Made by a program: the position numbers and the translations under genes. A DNA stretch of 64,000 nucleotides from Candidatus Altimarinota bacterium (lineage in GTDB: Bacteria; Patescibacteriota; Gracilibacteria; BD1-5; UBA2023), in assembly GCA_014377305.1 (NCBI GenBank), contig JACMPW010000004.1, positions 31,127-95,126 of the forward strand. Reading direction: 5' to 3'. Below the pieces are notes generated by a model. It had not been told where the DNA came from. It saw only the letters and a program-made list of their open reading frames with translations, and searched no databases. Below are positions 32,958-43,914 of this stretch, piece by piece; position 1 is the first letter of the stretch; every line of letters begins with the position of its first letter.

Positions 32958-34133
32958 TTATTGAGTCTGAAAACGAAAATACGATAAGAGAAATAGTATA
33001 GCAAGGGAGAAGAGGAAACAGGCTAGAAATAGAGTCAATCAGACTCCCCAAGAAACAAAGAATAATGAATATAGACCTGTAATAATACTAAATCCTATAC
33101 TCGAGTAATGGAGCAACGAAAAGTCGTATGAATACCGTTCTTCCCAAAAATATGTATTACCAATAATGCAGAGTGGGAAGAAAAATATAAACAATAATAC
33201 AGAGATAAGATCTGGTAAAAAAATAAGTGAATAAAATAAGTAGCCATAGAGGAAAAAGACAACAATTATAGCAGTAGAGTAGGCTATATAGTTAGAGTAT
33301 CTCATATGAATAGAGAATAGAAATATAGCAAATATCGGTAGGACATAGACAAAGTGAAAATAGGAGAATACTGGAGAAACTATAAGCATAGCTGTGAGGC
33401 CTAGTATTAATGATAAGAGAAATATTCGGCTAGATTCGATAAAACTATGAAATAAAGGAATGCGAGGAATATATTCAAAGAGAATAATACTGATAATGCC
33501 CGTTATACTCAGAAGTGTCCATATGTTCATACTTGGCAATATGTAGAGAACTACAGTATCGAAAGATACTATCAGTGATACAAGGAATATCAGAAATATG
33601 CTCGTATTCTCCTCTCAGAGGTAGGTAAAAAAAAGATACGAGAATCCAATAGTAACAGAGGAGAAAAAAATATGTATCAATGTAATATCTCCCGAGAATA
33701 TAAAAAAGTATATAAGCTGAGCGAGTATAGTAATATAACTACATATAAGGTGAAATCTGAGTGCATCACGAAAAAATACCGTATCCCACTCAAATGCCAC
33801 AATATATCAAGCAAATATTAGGAAAATTAACAGGAGAATGTAGAGATGGAGATTAAAGTTTGTACCCATATCTCGCGTTACTGTAAATGCAAGTACATAT
33901 ATACCAAGATACGTGAGTAAAAGCGGTATGAGTATAGATTTTTGCGGTGATATCCCAAAATCTGGTATCTTGAGAACACTACCTCTAGATTCTTGCTGTG
34001 AGAAAAATAGAGGAGAAAAATAGAGGAGAAAAAATAATAGCAAAATTCCAAATGCTCATTGCATAAGAAGAGATCAGAGCAAATAAGCAATATAGAAAAA
34101 TACAATATGTACTCAAATAAGGAGTAGATACAT
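32958..34133 (-). CDS. Highly hydrophobic polytopic membrane protein, unknown
   Basis: 391 aa, about ten hydrophobic spans, strikingly rich in phenylalanine, isoleucine, leucine and tyrosine. UGA glycines connect what would otherwise be four fragments (for example at 33039-33041 and 33615-33617). Loops are short; the longest polar segment is SQQESRGSVLKIPDFGISPQ near residue 50. No motif recognised. The base composition is much more AT-rich than uvrA or pepA. It starts 2 bases after the preceding stop and lies 11 bases before pepA. Confidence 0.65.
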
Positions 34134-34135
34134 AT

Positions 34136-35515
34136 TTAAAAATTAATTGAGAGAAAATAGAGTGTGAAAATGAGTATTGGAAGAACAATAGCGGTACTCT
34201 TAATTCATCTCATATAAGAAAATAAAAGTGTAGTTATTGTAAATAATGTTATAAACAATATTGATTTTCATTGAAATTGGACATCTAAAATATTGAGAAT
34301 ATCAAGGGTATATAATACTATATAGGTTATTGTATAGAGAAATATTGTATATATCAACACACTAGTGGTGCTTCTTATAAAATTAAAGATTCCATCAATA
34401 TAGTATTCGATTCCATGGAGAATCTTTGTGTATGATATAACTCGGTTATTGATACGGTTATCAATTATTTCTATATTTTGGGATATGAGTTTCTTCTTGA
34501 GAAGGAGTTTTTTTCACTGAGAAAATTGAAAAGTTAAAAATTTTTTAATAATATCTATTTCTGTTGTATTAAGTTTCTTTTTATAGATATCAAGTTCTCG
34601 TTTATTTTTAAAATAAATGAATGAGTTTGTATCTTTTTTGACGGGATTCGTAGAAATATTCACATCTCAAGGTACTTTTATGGGGTCTATTTTTTTTGTT
34701 TTATCAAATAGATGATTGAGTTTATATTCAATAGTATCTTTTTTTTCGCTTTCTACCTCTATACGATCATGTGATCAAACTTTCTTGAGAAGTGCATTTG
34801 TTTCATCAATAAATTTTTGTTTCTCGTCGGTCATTCCGGTTTTCATGAGTGCAAGTTCTGTTTCTCAGATCATTTTTAATCCATTTTCTACAGTAGTAGA
34901 TATTTTTCAAAGATTTTTAGTTCACTTTGATTGTATGAGACTATTTTCGAGATTTTCGAGATTGACTTTATGTTCAGGTGTTATTTTATCATGATATCTG
35001 AGAAATATATTTTGTATTTTTTCTATACTAGAATCAATTACTTTACTATACTTTTCTATCTCTTTGAGTACTTCTCCTGATATTTCTTGCATCTCTTGCT
35101 GATCCTCAGTCTTTGATCTGAGTATATCTTGTTCATCCATATCTTCTCCGAGAGACTCTTTATAGAGTCTATATCAATCTTTTACTTTTGCTGTTATTAT
35201 TTTTTTTGATTCCTCTGGCATTCACTCATTCGTATAGATATATATTATATTATATTTTAGATCTTCGGTGAGTTTTTTATATGATTTAAATATATCTGTC
35301 GACTGTATTTTTCCAGATTGGAGTATACCATTGACGCGAGCATCAAAATAGAAAAAATTTCATTCTGAAGATACAGAATCGATAACTGCTTCATGAAGTT
35401 CAATAATAGAATATCCCTGCCCATGTAGTATATTACGAGCTGCTTCTATATCATTTGCACTCAGTGTGAGTGTGAGTCTTTTACTTCATTTAGAACAAAT
35501 TGACTGGAATTGCAT
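34136..35515 (-). CDS. Unknown protein: GspF-N-like start, coiled coil, C-terminal helices
   Basis: 459 aa. Residues 1-45 (MQFQSICSKGSKRLTLTLSA, then NDIEAARNILHGQGYSIIEL) resemble the N-terminal helix-pair segment of GspF/PilC platform proteins. A long charged coiled-coil region follows (about 115-330; DEQDILRSKTEDQQEMQEIS). Two hydrophobic helices end the protein (about 385-408 and 425-455). It is not a normal GspF, because the double helical domains are absent. The role is unknown; a membrane-anchored scaffold is possible. Co-directional with neighbours at 2-7 base spacing. Confidence 0.6.
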
Positions 35516-35522
35516 AATATAT

Positions 35523-35762
35523 CTAGATAATAATTTGAGAAGTGAGTGGTTCTATACTATATTCTCTTGTATCATTTGAATGATTATTGATTTGTGACAT
35601 AATTCTATCAAAAAAAATAGAGAAGTCAGTATTATTTAAAATATCGATAGATAGAATATAGAGATCTTTTTCTTCTGGTCATACTTTAAGTGACGCAATT
35701 ACTCGTTTGAGTATTTCGGCTTTTTCGCTGCGAGTTTCGAGTTTTATTCAAAAAAATTGCAT
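35523..35762 (-). CDS. Small hypothetical protein, 79 aa
   Basis: 79 aa with two UGA glycines near the N-terminus and stop TAG. Charged, mixed helical; contains ETRSEKAEILKRVIASLKVG and DLYILSIDILNNTDFSIFFD. It opens like the next gene (MQFFGIKLETRS against MQFQSICSKGSK), hinting at a related domain. First gene of the AT-rich run; a promoter-like TATACT (35769-35774) lies only six bases upstream of its ATG. Confidence 0.5.
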
Positions 35763-36065
35763 ATGAAAAGTATATGTAAATTAAGAATTTTACAATAGCT
35801 TCTTTTAGAAAAGAAATTTTAATTTATTAACTTAACATCTATTATTAATAATAAGTAGTAATTTAATAATCCATTATTGTATATAATTTTATTATAAAAG
35901 AATTTTACATTTTAAAAATAAAAATATCTTAAAAAACATTACTCATAAATAAATAATAGTATTTATTTACATATATAAAAATGTTTAATTATTATTAAAA
36001 TTAATTTGTTTTTTGTATAAAAAGCTCTATGATACTATCATATAAAAAACCAAAAAACAATACGC
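35763..36065. other. Very AT-rich intergenic region with divergent promoters
   Basis: About 300 bases of nearly pure A/T between divergent genes. On the minus strand TTGTAA (3590-95 of this kilobase, 35090+800) and TATACT (35769-35774) precede the 79-aa gene with a 15-base spacer. On the plus strand TTGTTT (36006-36011) and TATGAT (36028-36033), spacer 16, precede the S41 protease. No DnaA-box cluster or direct-repeat array is evident. Confidence 0.5.
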
Positions 36066-37367
36066 ATGACTTTCTTACAAAAAACTATAATCATACCAAT
36101 ATTTTGCACAATATTCTGATTGATTATTTGATCTAGGCTTGCTCAATATTTCCCAATATACCATACGAGTACGAGCGTGAATCAAAAAATAGATACAAGC
36201 ATATCTTCTTTGGATATATTTGCTACACCAAAAATCCAAAAAACTATGGATATTATCAGAAGATATTCATATGGATTCGATAAAAAAACAAAAGTAGATA
36301 TAGAAAATGCTGTGATGAAGTCAATTGTTAGTGGACTTGGTGATAAGCATAGTACTTATTTTACTCAAAAAGAAACGAGTGAGTTCGAAGAAGCACTTCG
36401 TGGAGATTTTGAATGAATTGGTGCAGTTATTAATGAAAATATAAGGGGTATAAAGATAATGAAAATCATTGTATGATCGCCAGCAGAAAAATCTGGACTT
36501 AAAGTAGGCGATATCATGACACGAGTTGGTGATATAAATATAGTTGGAAAATCAACAGAAGAGGCTGTGAAAGTAATTCGTGGACCAAAATGAACCAAAG
36601 CAGAAATCACTTATAAACGATGAGAAGAAAATATAGATCTTCATACCAGTGTTATCCGAGATAAGGTTAATGTACCATCAGTAGGTGAGAAAATGCTTGA
36701 TAATGGTATAGGTTATATTGAAGTATCTACGTTTGGTGAACATACATCTGATGAGTTTATTAGGTCATGGAATACTTTGACTCAATCGGGTGTACGTGGC
36801 ATTATTCTAGATTTTCGTAATAATGGTGGATGATATCTTGATACCGCAGTTGATCTTGCTTCTATAGTACTTCCTGAATCAGTTCCAGTAGTTATCATCA
36901 AACAAAATAATACAAGTAAAAATGAAACCTTGATGACAAAGGTTGGAATAAAAAATAATATAAATATACCAATTATTATTCTTATTAATGATTTTTCTGC
37001 ATCAGCAAGTGAAATATTTGCTGGGGCTATGCAGGATCATAAGAGATGACTCCTCATAGGTGAAAAATCATATGGTAAATGATCGGTTCAAGAGCCATTT
37101 GATCTCTGAGATGGAAGTATTATTAAAATAACTACGGCTCGTTGGTATACACCAAACGATATTAGTATTGATGAAAAAGGTATAACACCAGATATTGGAG
37201 TTATGTTGACAAATAAAGACTATGATAGTCTATTTGATAGACAACTCAGGGCTGCTGAGGTGATTATAATTGATCAAATAAAAAATAAAAAATCAGTCGA
37301 TGAGCTTAAGGAAATATATAAAAATAATAATTTTATATCACTCACGGGATCAACCATAACAAAATAA
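36066..37367 (+). CDS. C-terminal processing peptidase (S41, Ctp/Prc type)
   Basis: 433 aa with about eleven UGA glycines. An N-terminal membrane anchor or signal is followed by a PDZ domain ([20 protein letters not shown], then [16 protein letters not shown]). The S41 catalytic core follows: [20 protein letters not shown], the nucleophile in [15 protein letters not shown], and the lysine in [15 protein letters not shown]. Such proteases act outside the membrane, trimming or degrading exported proteins. AT-rich like the divergent cluster. The adjacent sortase and S-layer genes suggest possible surface substrates, but that is inference. Confidence 0.93.
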
Positions 37368-37396
37368 TACTATATGTATCTCAAATCTAATCCAAA

Positions 37397-37424
37397 TTGC
37401 CAACTTACATAGAAATCATAATAG
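37397..37424 (+). promoter_or_regulatory. glyA promoter
   Basis: TTGCCA (37397-37402) and TAATAG (37419-37424), spacer 16, 28 bases before the ATG. Confidence 0.45.
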
Positions 37425-37452
37425 AGTATTCTATTTTATTACTATTTTTATC

Positions 37453-38709
37453 ATGACTCAAACAGCACCACATATACTCAGTAGAGACCCAGAGGCTCAT
37501 AGTTATCTCCTTGGTGAGCAAGATCGTCAACGATACGAGCTCGAACTCATTGCGAGTGAAAACTATGTTTCCGAAGCAGTTCTCGAAGCTAATGGTTCTA
37601 TTTTTACCAATAAATATAGTGAGGGATATCCAGGAAAAAGATACTATGCTGGACAAGAATGGGTTGATAAGATCGAGAATCTAGCTATCAATAGAGCTAA
37701 ACAAATTTTTGGTGCAGAGTATGTAAATGTCCAACCACACTCTGGTTCTCCTGCAAATCTGGCAGTATTTTTTGCACTCCTCTCTCCAGGTGATACGATC
37801 CTCGGTATGAATCTCGATCACTGAGGACATCTCTCACATGGACATCCACTCAACTATTCTGGGAAGATGTTCCATATAATCCCTTATGGTGTCGATAGAT
37901 CGACAGAGCTGATCGACATGGATATTGTCGAGCAATTGGCGAAAGAGCACAAACCAAAACTCATCATAGCAGGATTCTCTGCATATTCTCGGTCGATCGA
38001 TTGGGCGAGATTCCGCCGTATTGCTGACGAGACTGGAGCCATACTCATGGCAGATATAGCACATATCGCCGGACTCATTGCCTGAGGTGCCCTCGAGAAT
38101 CCTGTTCCATACTGTGATATCGTCACGACAACCACACACAAGACCCTCAGATGACCTCGTGGTGCGATGATAATGGCGAAAGAACGATATGGTCCCGATA
38201 TCGCGAGATCAGTATTTCCAGGTATTCAATGAGGTCCTCATGAGCACTCTATCTTCGCCAAGGCTGTTGCTTTCTGAGAGGCTCTCGATCCATCATTCTC
38301 GACATATGCTCGCCAAGTTATCGCCAATGCTCGCCAAATGGCGAAGGTATTCTCTGATGCTGGTATCCGTGTTATATCTGGCGGTACTGACAATCATATA
38401 GTACTCCTCGATATCTATGGATCTATCGGACTGACTGGAAAGGAGGCAGAGCATCTCCTCGAGTCCATCGGTGTGTCGACCAACAAGAATATGATCCCCT
38501 ATGATCCTCGCAAGCCACTCGATCCATCAGGTATACGTATCGGTACTCCAGCCGTCACGACACGAGGATTCGATGAGAGTGCATCTGGGCAACTGGCACA
38601 CATCATGGTACGAGCCCTCCAGAATCCGACGGATGAGACGCTCCTCCAGGGTCTCAAATCAGAGATTCGTGAGCTCTGTATCATATATCCTATACCGTGA
38701 ATACACTAA
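37453..38709 (+). CDS. glyA: Serine hydroxymethyltransferase
   Basis: 418 aa, normal length. A PLP enzyme interconverting serine and glycine with tetrahydrofolate. Family motifs: [54 protein letters not shown], and the PLP-lysine site [17 protein letters not shown] (lysine near residue 226), where the GPRG glycine is UGA. UGA glycines also occur at DHGGHLSHG and PGIQGGPHEH. The C-terminus is [12 protein letters not shown] before TAA. It supplies one-carbon units used with fmt. Confidence 0.97.
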
Positions 38710-38715
38710 TCAACT

Positions 38716-39450
38716 ATGGAAGATATTGATATCACATCACCCATAGAATCTAGCGAATGAGGCATACCCTCTCCAGAGGCAGTGCGTGAAAAGAGTGAAA
38801 AACAAAAAGAGTCTTATAAAAAAGTCCAAGCTCAAATCCAGAGAGCTCAGAAAGATGAGAAAAAAGCTAAGTGAGACAATGATGAACTCTTTCAGATACT
38901 GACTCGGTTTATCCAAAATCCTTATTATGAGGTACTCATTCCTCAGGTAACTGATATCCTTTCGATTGCACTCCCATCTCGTCCTATTATCGGGATGCTC
39001 GCACTCATATATCCTGAGGCAGCACATCATGTTATCTATGCAATCTGAGCACCTGAGAGGATATACCAGATGCAATCACTTTACCGCTATGACGATCTTT
39101 GGATATTTCAGGAGAGAGACCTCCATACGACTATACGACAATGGATGAGTACCTGGATTGATAGTTTCGACAGGTATATTGTTATTTGAGAGTCATCTAT
39201 CGTCATGCAGCAAAAATTTCTCACTATGATAGATGCTTCAGAGAAGCCAATACTCGTAGCGATTAGTGCATTTGTTGGATTTTTTTTCCAGTCACGCAAT
39301 ATTGTTATCTCTCTCTCTACAATCGACTCATATTCTCGGTTTATCCTGAAAAATATCCGAACTACACTCCAAAAATCATTGCAGGGTCACCCAGATAAAG
39401 ACATCACCCAAGGAGAGGTAATTGCTGATACAACATTATTTTGATTTTAG
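38716..39450 (+). CDS. Hypothetical protein, 244 aa
   Basis: 244 aa, UGA glycines at about six places, stop TAG. A charged N-terminal helix (EKSEKQKESYKKVQAQIQRA) is followed by a mid-region with moderately hydrophobic helices (LSIALPSRPIIGMLALIYPE and ASEKPILVAISAFVGFFFQS) that may associate with the membrane. No motif recognised. It starts 6 bases after glyA and its end overlaps the convergent comEC gene by 15 bases. Confidence 0.6.
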
Positions 39451-40953
39451 GAGATTTCTCCTTTCTATATAGAGTACTACCACAATCATGAGTCCAGCGA
39501 GGAACATGGCAATCGACTCTGCTATTTTTTCATCGATAGTATAGGTAGAACTATTCCCAAAGAATTGTCCTACCCACATGATATACGCTGTTGGGAGATA
39601 GATTGTCCAACCCCAGAGGTAGAGTATCCATCCTCACACGAGAGCAAATCAGAGATAGAGCATACTCGCGAATAGTATCCAACCCAGAAAACCACTGATG
39701 AGTATGTTGGATGCGAGCGTCCAGAGTGGGATAGTATTGAAGTGATAGATGATCGCAATGATGCTCCCGGCACTTGCGGCAAGAGTGACACTCAGGATAT
39801 CTACGGCGAAATTTGGAATATATCTATTCTTAAGAATTTTTTGCAGTGGTGGATGCCAGAGGAGGATGCCAAGTGTTCCAGCAAAAGAGAGGCCAAATCC
39901 TGCATCAAAAACTAAGGCAAGGGGAGAATAGAGGAGTATACCCCAACCAGCAAGAAATAATACTGCGAGTGATGATACCCGATTGCCTCATTCCATCGCG
40001 ATATAGGTGATGAGTCACATCGCAACTGCTCTCACGACAGGCATATCCCAACCAACGAGACTCCCATATATGAGGACAAATATAATCACTATGGATATCC
40101 GTAGTCACCTGAGTATCGGAATATACTTGAGTATACCGGTGAGTATGACTATTACGAATGCTATATTCGACCCGCTAACGACGAGTATGTGGGTGATACC
40201 AGCACTCGTGAATGATTTTTTCATCTCACTCGATAGGAGCTCGATATTACCGATGGTCATACCGAGTATGATTCCTGCTATATTTTCGGGAAATCACTTG
40301 AATATGACAGATTTTGCCCATTTTTGCACAGATCCCAAGGGTGTTAGTTCACCCATAGAGATTCGATGAAATATAGGAACAGTGCTTTTGCCATATATCC
40401 TATGATACCATGCATACCCAGCAAATCCCTTGAGTGGATGATCGATCACTTGTAGTATCTTACCGCTATATTCGATCCGATCGTCAATCCCGATATGGAG
40501 ATTACTCGGGATTTCTAGAAATATGCCTATATTTTGCTCCTCAAGAGATCTTATTTTTGATGTCGATCTATTGTCTATATTGGCGATCTGTAGTCGATAT
40601 ATCGTAGAGAGATCACTTGTGTACATGATTTGATTGACTCGGCCCGTGACAATGTATGATCCTGAGAAATTATTTGTTTCTTTTTGTAATTGTTCCCATG
40701 CTACTATTCTCCCATGGTAGTCTCTCTGGCTAAGATACCAGCCACTGAGAGAAATAGAGATAAGTAGGATGATAATATATCATTTTTGCCATCCACCAAG
40801 AAGTATGAGTAAGAGTGGGAATAGTATCGTGAGCTCGATGCTGAGTTGATATGATGATATAACGCCACAACCGATACCGATCGTATAGATTATAAAACAC
40901 AGAAAGAAGAGAATCCGAGGATGCTCTAGGGTCGCATGATTCGCAGTATTCAT
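39436..40953 (-). CDS. comEC: ComEC/Rec2 DNA-uptake channel (competence domain)
   Basis: ComEC forms the inner-membrane channel through which single-stranded DNA enters during transformation. 505 aa. An N-terminal DUF4131-like region with helices (residues 20-75) and a small soluble OB-like part is followed by the Competence domain, with ILGMTIGNIELLSSEMKKSF, TSAGITHILVVSGSNIAFVI and VFDAGFGLSFAGTLGILL. The C-terminal metallo-beta-lactamase domain of many ComEC proteins is absent. Many UGA glycines. It overlaps the Lgt-like gene end by 28 bases. Confidence 0.93.
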
Positions 40954-41720
40954 ACAAGGGCATATGATATGATACAGAGAGCAATAATCTGGGTGAGTCC
41001 TAGATATATTCGTGAACTAAAGAGATCACTCGCACCATTGAGAAACTCTCAGAGAAAGAGCACAGTTGCGAATATCCCCATCCCCATATATCATATGAGT
41101 CCCTCTGGTAGAGCTACTTTGTTCTCAATCCGGTAGAGAAAATATGCTGTCAAAAGAGCAAAGATTGAATATAGTACTGGAAGTGGGAATGTGGGATTCT
41201 GAAATGGCACAATACTGTCTGAACTCGTATAGTATATCGAGAACCAACTATCGAGAACAATCCCATAAATCTGCCCACCGAGAAGTGCCCCGATATATCA
41301 TATACTTGCTGCTATGAGAAAAGCAGGAATGATGCTATCCCAGTATTTTGGCCTCTCTCGTTCTTTGTTCCATGTCTTGTAGAGAAATATAGTGAGAAAT
41401 CCTACTACACCACCAGCAAATGAGAGGCTATAGTTATCTGTTATGAAAAACTGTTTTAAAAATGTGAAAATATCTCCTGTAGAAAAAAGATCTACGAAGA
41501 GAAATTTTTCAGTTCGCCATGCGGAGAAGATATAAAATATCCGACCAAAAAAGAAAATCGCGAGTGTAAAATCAATGATAGAATCAAATATATGTTTTGG
41601 GAGACCTCGTCTGAGTGAGAAGTAGTGCAACAACATAAAAAATACAGCCCAAGCAATAATCATCAATAGTCAGAATGTATATATTGTTATCCAGTTTCAG
41701 AGAGAGATAATAGGATACAT
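40926..41720 (-). CDS. Lgt-like membrane protein with altered active site
   Basis: 264 aa, seven predicted helices, TAG stop. The layout and several tracts follow prolipoprotein diacylglyceryl transferase: FFFGRIFYIFSAW early, NYSLSFAGGVVGFLTIF in the middle, LLGGQIYGIVLDSW and FPLPVLYSIFALLTAYFLYR later. In canonical Lgt the middle motif reads SFHGG with an essential histidine and the next has GRxGNFxNxE; here the histidine is alanine and the arginine motif is gone. It may therefore have another activity or be inactive. A lipobox-bearing lipoprotein does exist at 59116. Confidence 0.7.
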
Positions 41721-41737
41721 AAAAAATAATTAGTAAA

Positions 41738-41761
41738 AATAATTAGTAATTACTAATTATT
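41738..41761. terminator. 24-base AT palindrome downstream of rny
   Basis: A perfect inverted repeat, AATAATTAGTAA/TTACTAATTATT, spanning the rny stop codon. It is weak as a terminator (no GC) but could affect mRNA decay or processing between rny and the Lgt-like gene. Confidence 0.4.
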
Positions 41762-43271
41762 TCGCATACTCGACAACTCGCTTCTCACGGATCAGATTGA
41801 TCTTGACCTCACCTGGATAGCTACAGTTGGCCTCTATCTGCTCGGCGATCGCTCTTGCTCGCTTCTCTGCATCGAGATCTGATATCGTATCAGCATCGAC
41901 GAATACTCGGATCTCACGACCAGCAGAGAGAGCATATGCCTTATTGATCCCCGGAAAACTCATAGCGATACTCTCCATCTCTTGATTTCGCTTGACGAAG
42001 TCCTCTACATTCATCCGTCTTGCTCCTGGTCTGACTGCCGATATCGCATCCGCGATCTGGACAATCTTGGTCTCGATACAGATCTGCGGTACATCATCAT
42101 GGTGTCCTTCGATGATATTGACGGTTTTCTCGTCGAGTCCGTATTTCCTCGCGATACGACCTCCTATCTCTGGATGCGTTCCCTCGATATCGTGATCCAT
42201 GGCTTTGCCAAGGTCATGGAGGAGTCATCCCTTGAGTGCGAGTACTGGATCAGCTCCGATGAGTTTCGCTATTGCCTCAGCGATATAGGCGACTTCCTTG
42301 CTATGCATGAGGATATTCTGCCCGTAGCTGGTACGAAATCGGAATTTCCCAATGAGCGGGATGATCTCCTCAGGTATCCCGATGACGCCCATTTCATCGA
42401 TTGTCTTGCGACCGAGATCATATATGAGCTTGTCAGCATCAGCTTGATTTTTCTCGACGATCTCCTCGATACGAGCGGGTTGTATCCGCTTATCTGCTAT
42501 CAGATCTTCGAGTGACTTCTTCGCGATATATCGCCGAAACAGGTCAAAACTCGAGAGAAACACCGTATCAGGAGCATCATCGATGATGAGAGAAACACCA
42601 GTTGCCTTCTCGAATGCGATGATATTGCGTCACTCCTTTCCGATGATTTTTCACTTGAGGTCATCACTCTCGAGTTGTACCATCGTCTGAGTACTCTCAC
42701 CGGTGACCTCACCCGCATATTGTTGGATACTCTTGATGAGGATCTCACGAGCCATATCAGATTCACGATTTTTGAGTTCCTTTTTCTTTTTATCGATCAG
42801 AGATACGATATCTCGCTCGTAGATCTCCTCTGTTGATTGCATGAGGAGGGTTTTGGCTTCTTCTTGGGATAGACGAGCTATAGACTCGAGTTTGCCCGAG
42901 AGCTCTGAGTTCTTGCGATCGAGTGAGGATATACGCTCGTCGATGAGAGCCTCTTTGTCTCGGAGCCCTGCCTGTTTCCCCTCGAGTTCTTCATACTTGA
43001 GATCGATTTTTTGTTCTTTTTCGGTGAGACGATTTTCGACTTCTATGGCTCCTTGTTTACGTTCCCGTATGTCAGTTCTAGCATCATCGATCTCTTTTCT
43101 CAGACTGACAGCGATGGCCTCGGCACGAGATATGACATCACGAGACTTATCCTCTGCATCTGAGAGGATTTTATTCCCTGATTTGCGTTGTTTTTCTTGC
43201 AAGAACAAAAATGAGCCGATACCACCTCAAATCACCCCAACGAGGAGTGAGAGGACTACAAAAATATTCAT
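41757..43271 (-). CDS. rny: Ribonuclease Y
   Basis: 504 aa. RNase Y is a membrane-anchored endoribonuclease starting mRNA decay. Order: an N-terminal transmembrane helix (residues 3-24), a long charged coiled coil (25-185, EDKSRDVISRAEAIAVSLRK), a KH domain (KGKIIGKEGRNIIAFEKATG, two glycines from UGA) and an HD hydrolase domain with LKGGLLHDLGKAMDHDIEGT and VNIIEGHHDD. The C-terminal GEVKINLIREKRVVEYAK is typical. It heads rny-Lgt-like-comEC. Confidence 0.96.
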
Positions 43272-43380
43272 AGAGAATTGATGGCTAAAAAAGTAGAACG
43301 TGAATTCTAGATACTCTCTAGAGATAAACGAGAAATGAGAACGAAGTTTTTTATAGTTTTGAGATTCATTTTTAGTGCCA

Positions 43381-43402
43381 AGAGTCCAGTTTCCGGACTC
43401 TA
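43381..43402. other. Short hairpin in the rny/S-layer gap
   Basis: AGAGTCC-AGTTTCC-GGACTCT forms a seven-pair stem between rny and the S-layer promoter. No T-run follows, so I do not call it a terminator. The rest of 43272-43572 holds no gene that I can see. Confidence 0.4.
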
Positions 43403-43572
43403 ACTACCGAATTCTCACTTACTATATGACAAAAAATAAAAATTGCGAGTTTTTTTGTATTTTTTAGCTCCTATTCTCTTCTACAAGCTAAATATAGTAT
43501 ATTGAATATAGTATTTTTTATGTTTTTATATTTTTTTGGTGTGAATAGAGTGTGAAGAGGCTCTACTTTTAT

Positions 43573-43600
43573 TTGACATTGGGCTGCTATTTCATAATAT
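43573..43600 (+). promoter_or_regulatory. S-layer gene promoter
   Basis: Consensus TTGACA (43573-43578), spacer 16, TAATAT (43595-43600). This predicts a leader of about 305 bases. Confidence 0.75.
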
Positions 43601-43606
43601 TTGCGT

Positions 43607-43914
43607 GTAATCTTCGGATCTTGGTCACTACATGATCCCTGGAAGAGCTCATTAACATCTCTTTCTCAAATAGCTTGGTTCAATCCTCTTGTATTCACTA
43701 CATAAGGAGAGGATTTGTTTTGGTATATTATATACTCGATCAAGTCCTCTCGTTATGCAAATAACTTGAGGTTAAAGCTTTAACCTCCCCATCGGTCAAC
43801 GATGGATGGTTGTCTCTCTACTGACCATAGAGAGCAAAATCCGATATTCACTGACCATGAGTATCAAAAAATAGTTCCCGCTGGTTTCCTTTATTTTTTT
43901 ACCCATATATTATT
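43607..43914 (+). promoter_or_regulatory. Hairpin-rich 5' leader of the S-layer mRNA
   Basis: Within the leader AGAGGATT (43708-43715) can pair with AATCCTCT (43682-43689) or, as GAGAGGA, with TCCTCTC (43745-43751): mutually exclusive stems. Further stems follow in order: GTTAT/ATAAC (43752-43765), the 20-base palindrome around AAGCTT (43768-43787), CATCG/CGATG (43791-43805) and CTCTCTA/TAGAGAG (43814-43834). No T-run ends the series. It may stabilise the mRNA or control its expression. Confidence 0.55.

Noticed and set aside
35763..36065. Replication origin in the AT-rich gap
   Set aside because: No cluster of DnaA boxes, no dnaA or dnaN beside it, and no iterons; it reads as a divergent promoter region. 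The rpmH-rnpA-yidC block elsewhere also lacks dnaA in this window.
43272..43572. A small gene between rny and the S-layer promoter
   Set aside because: No frame of credible length or composition on either strand under code 25.
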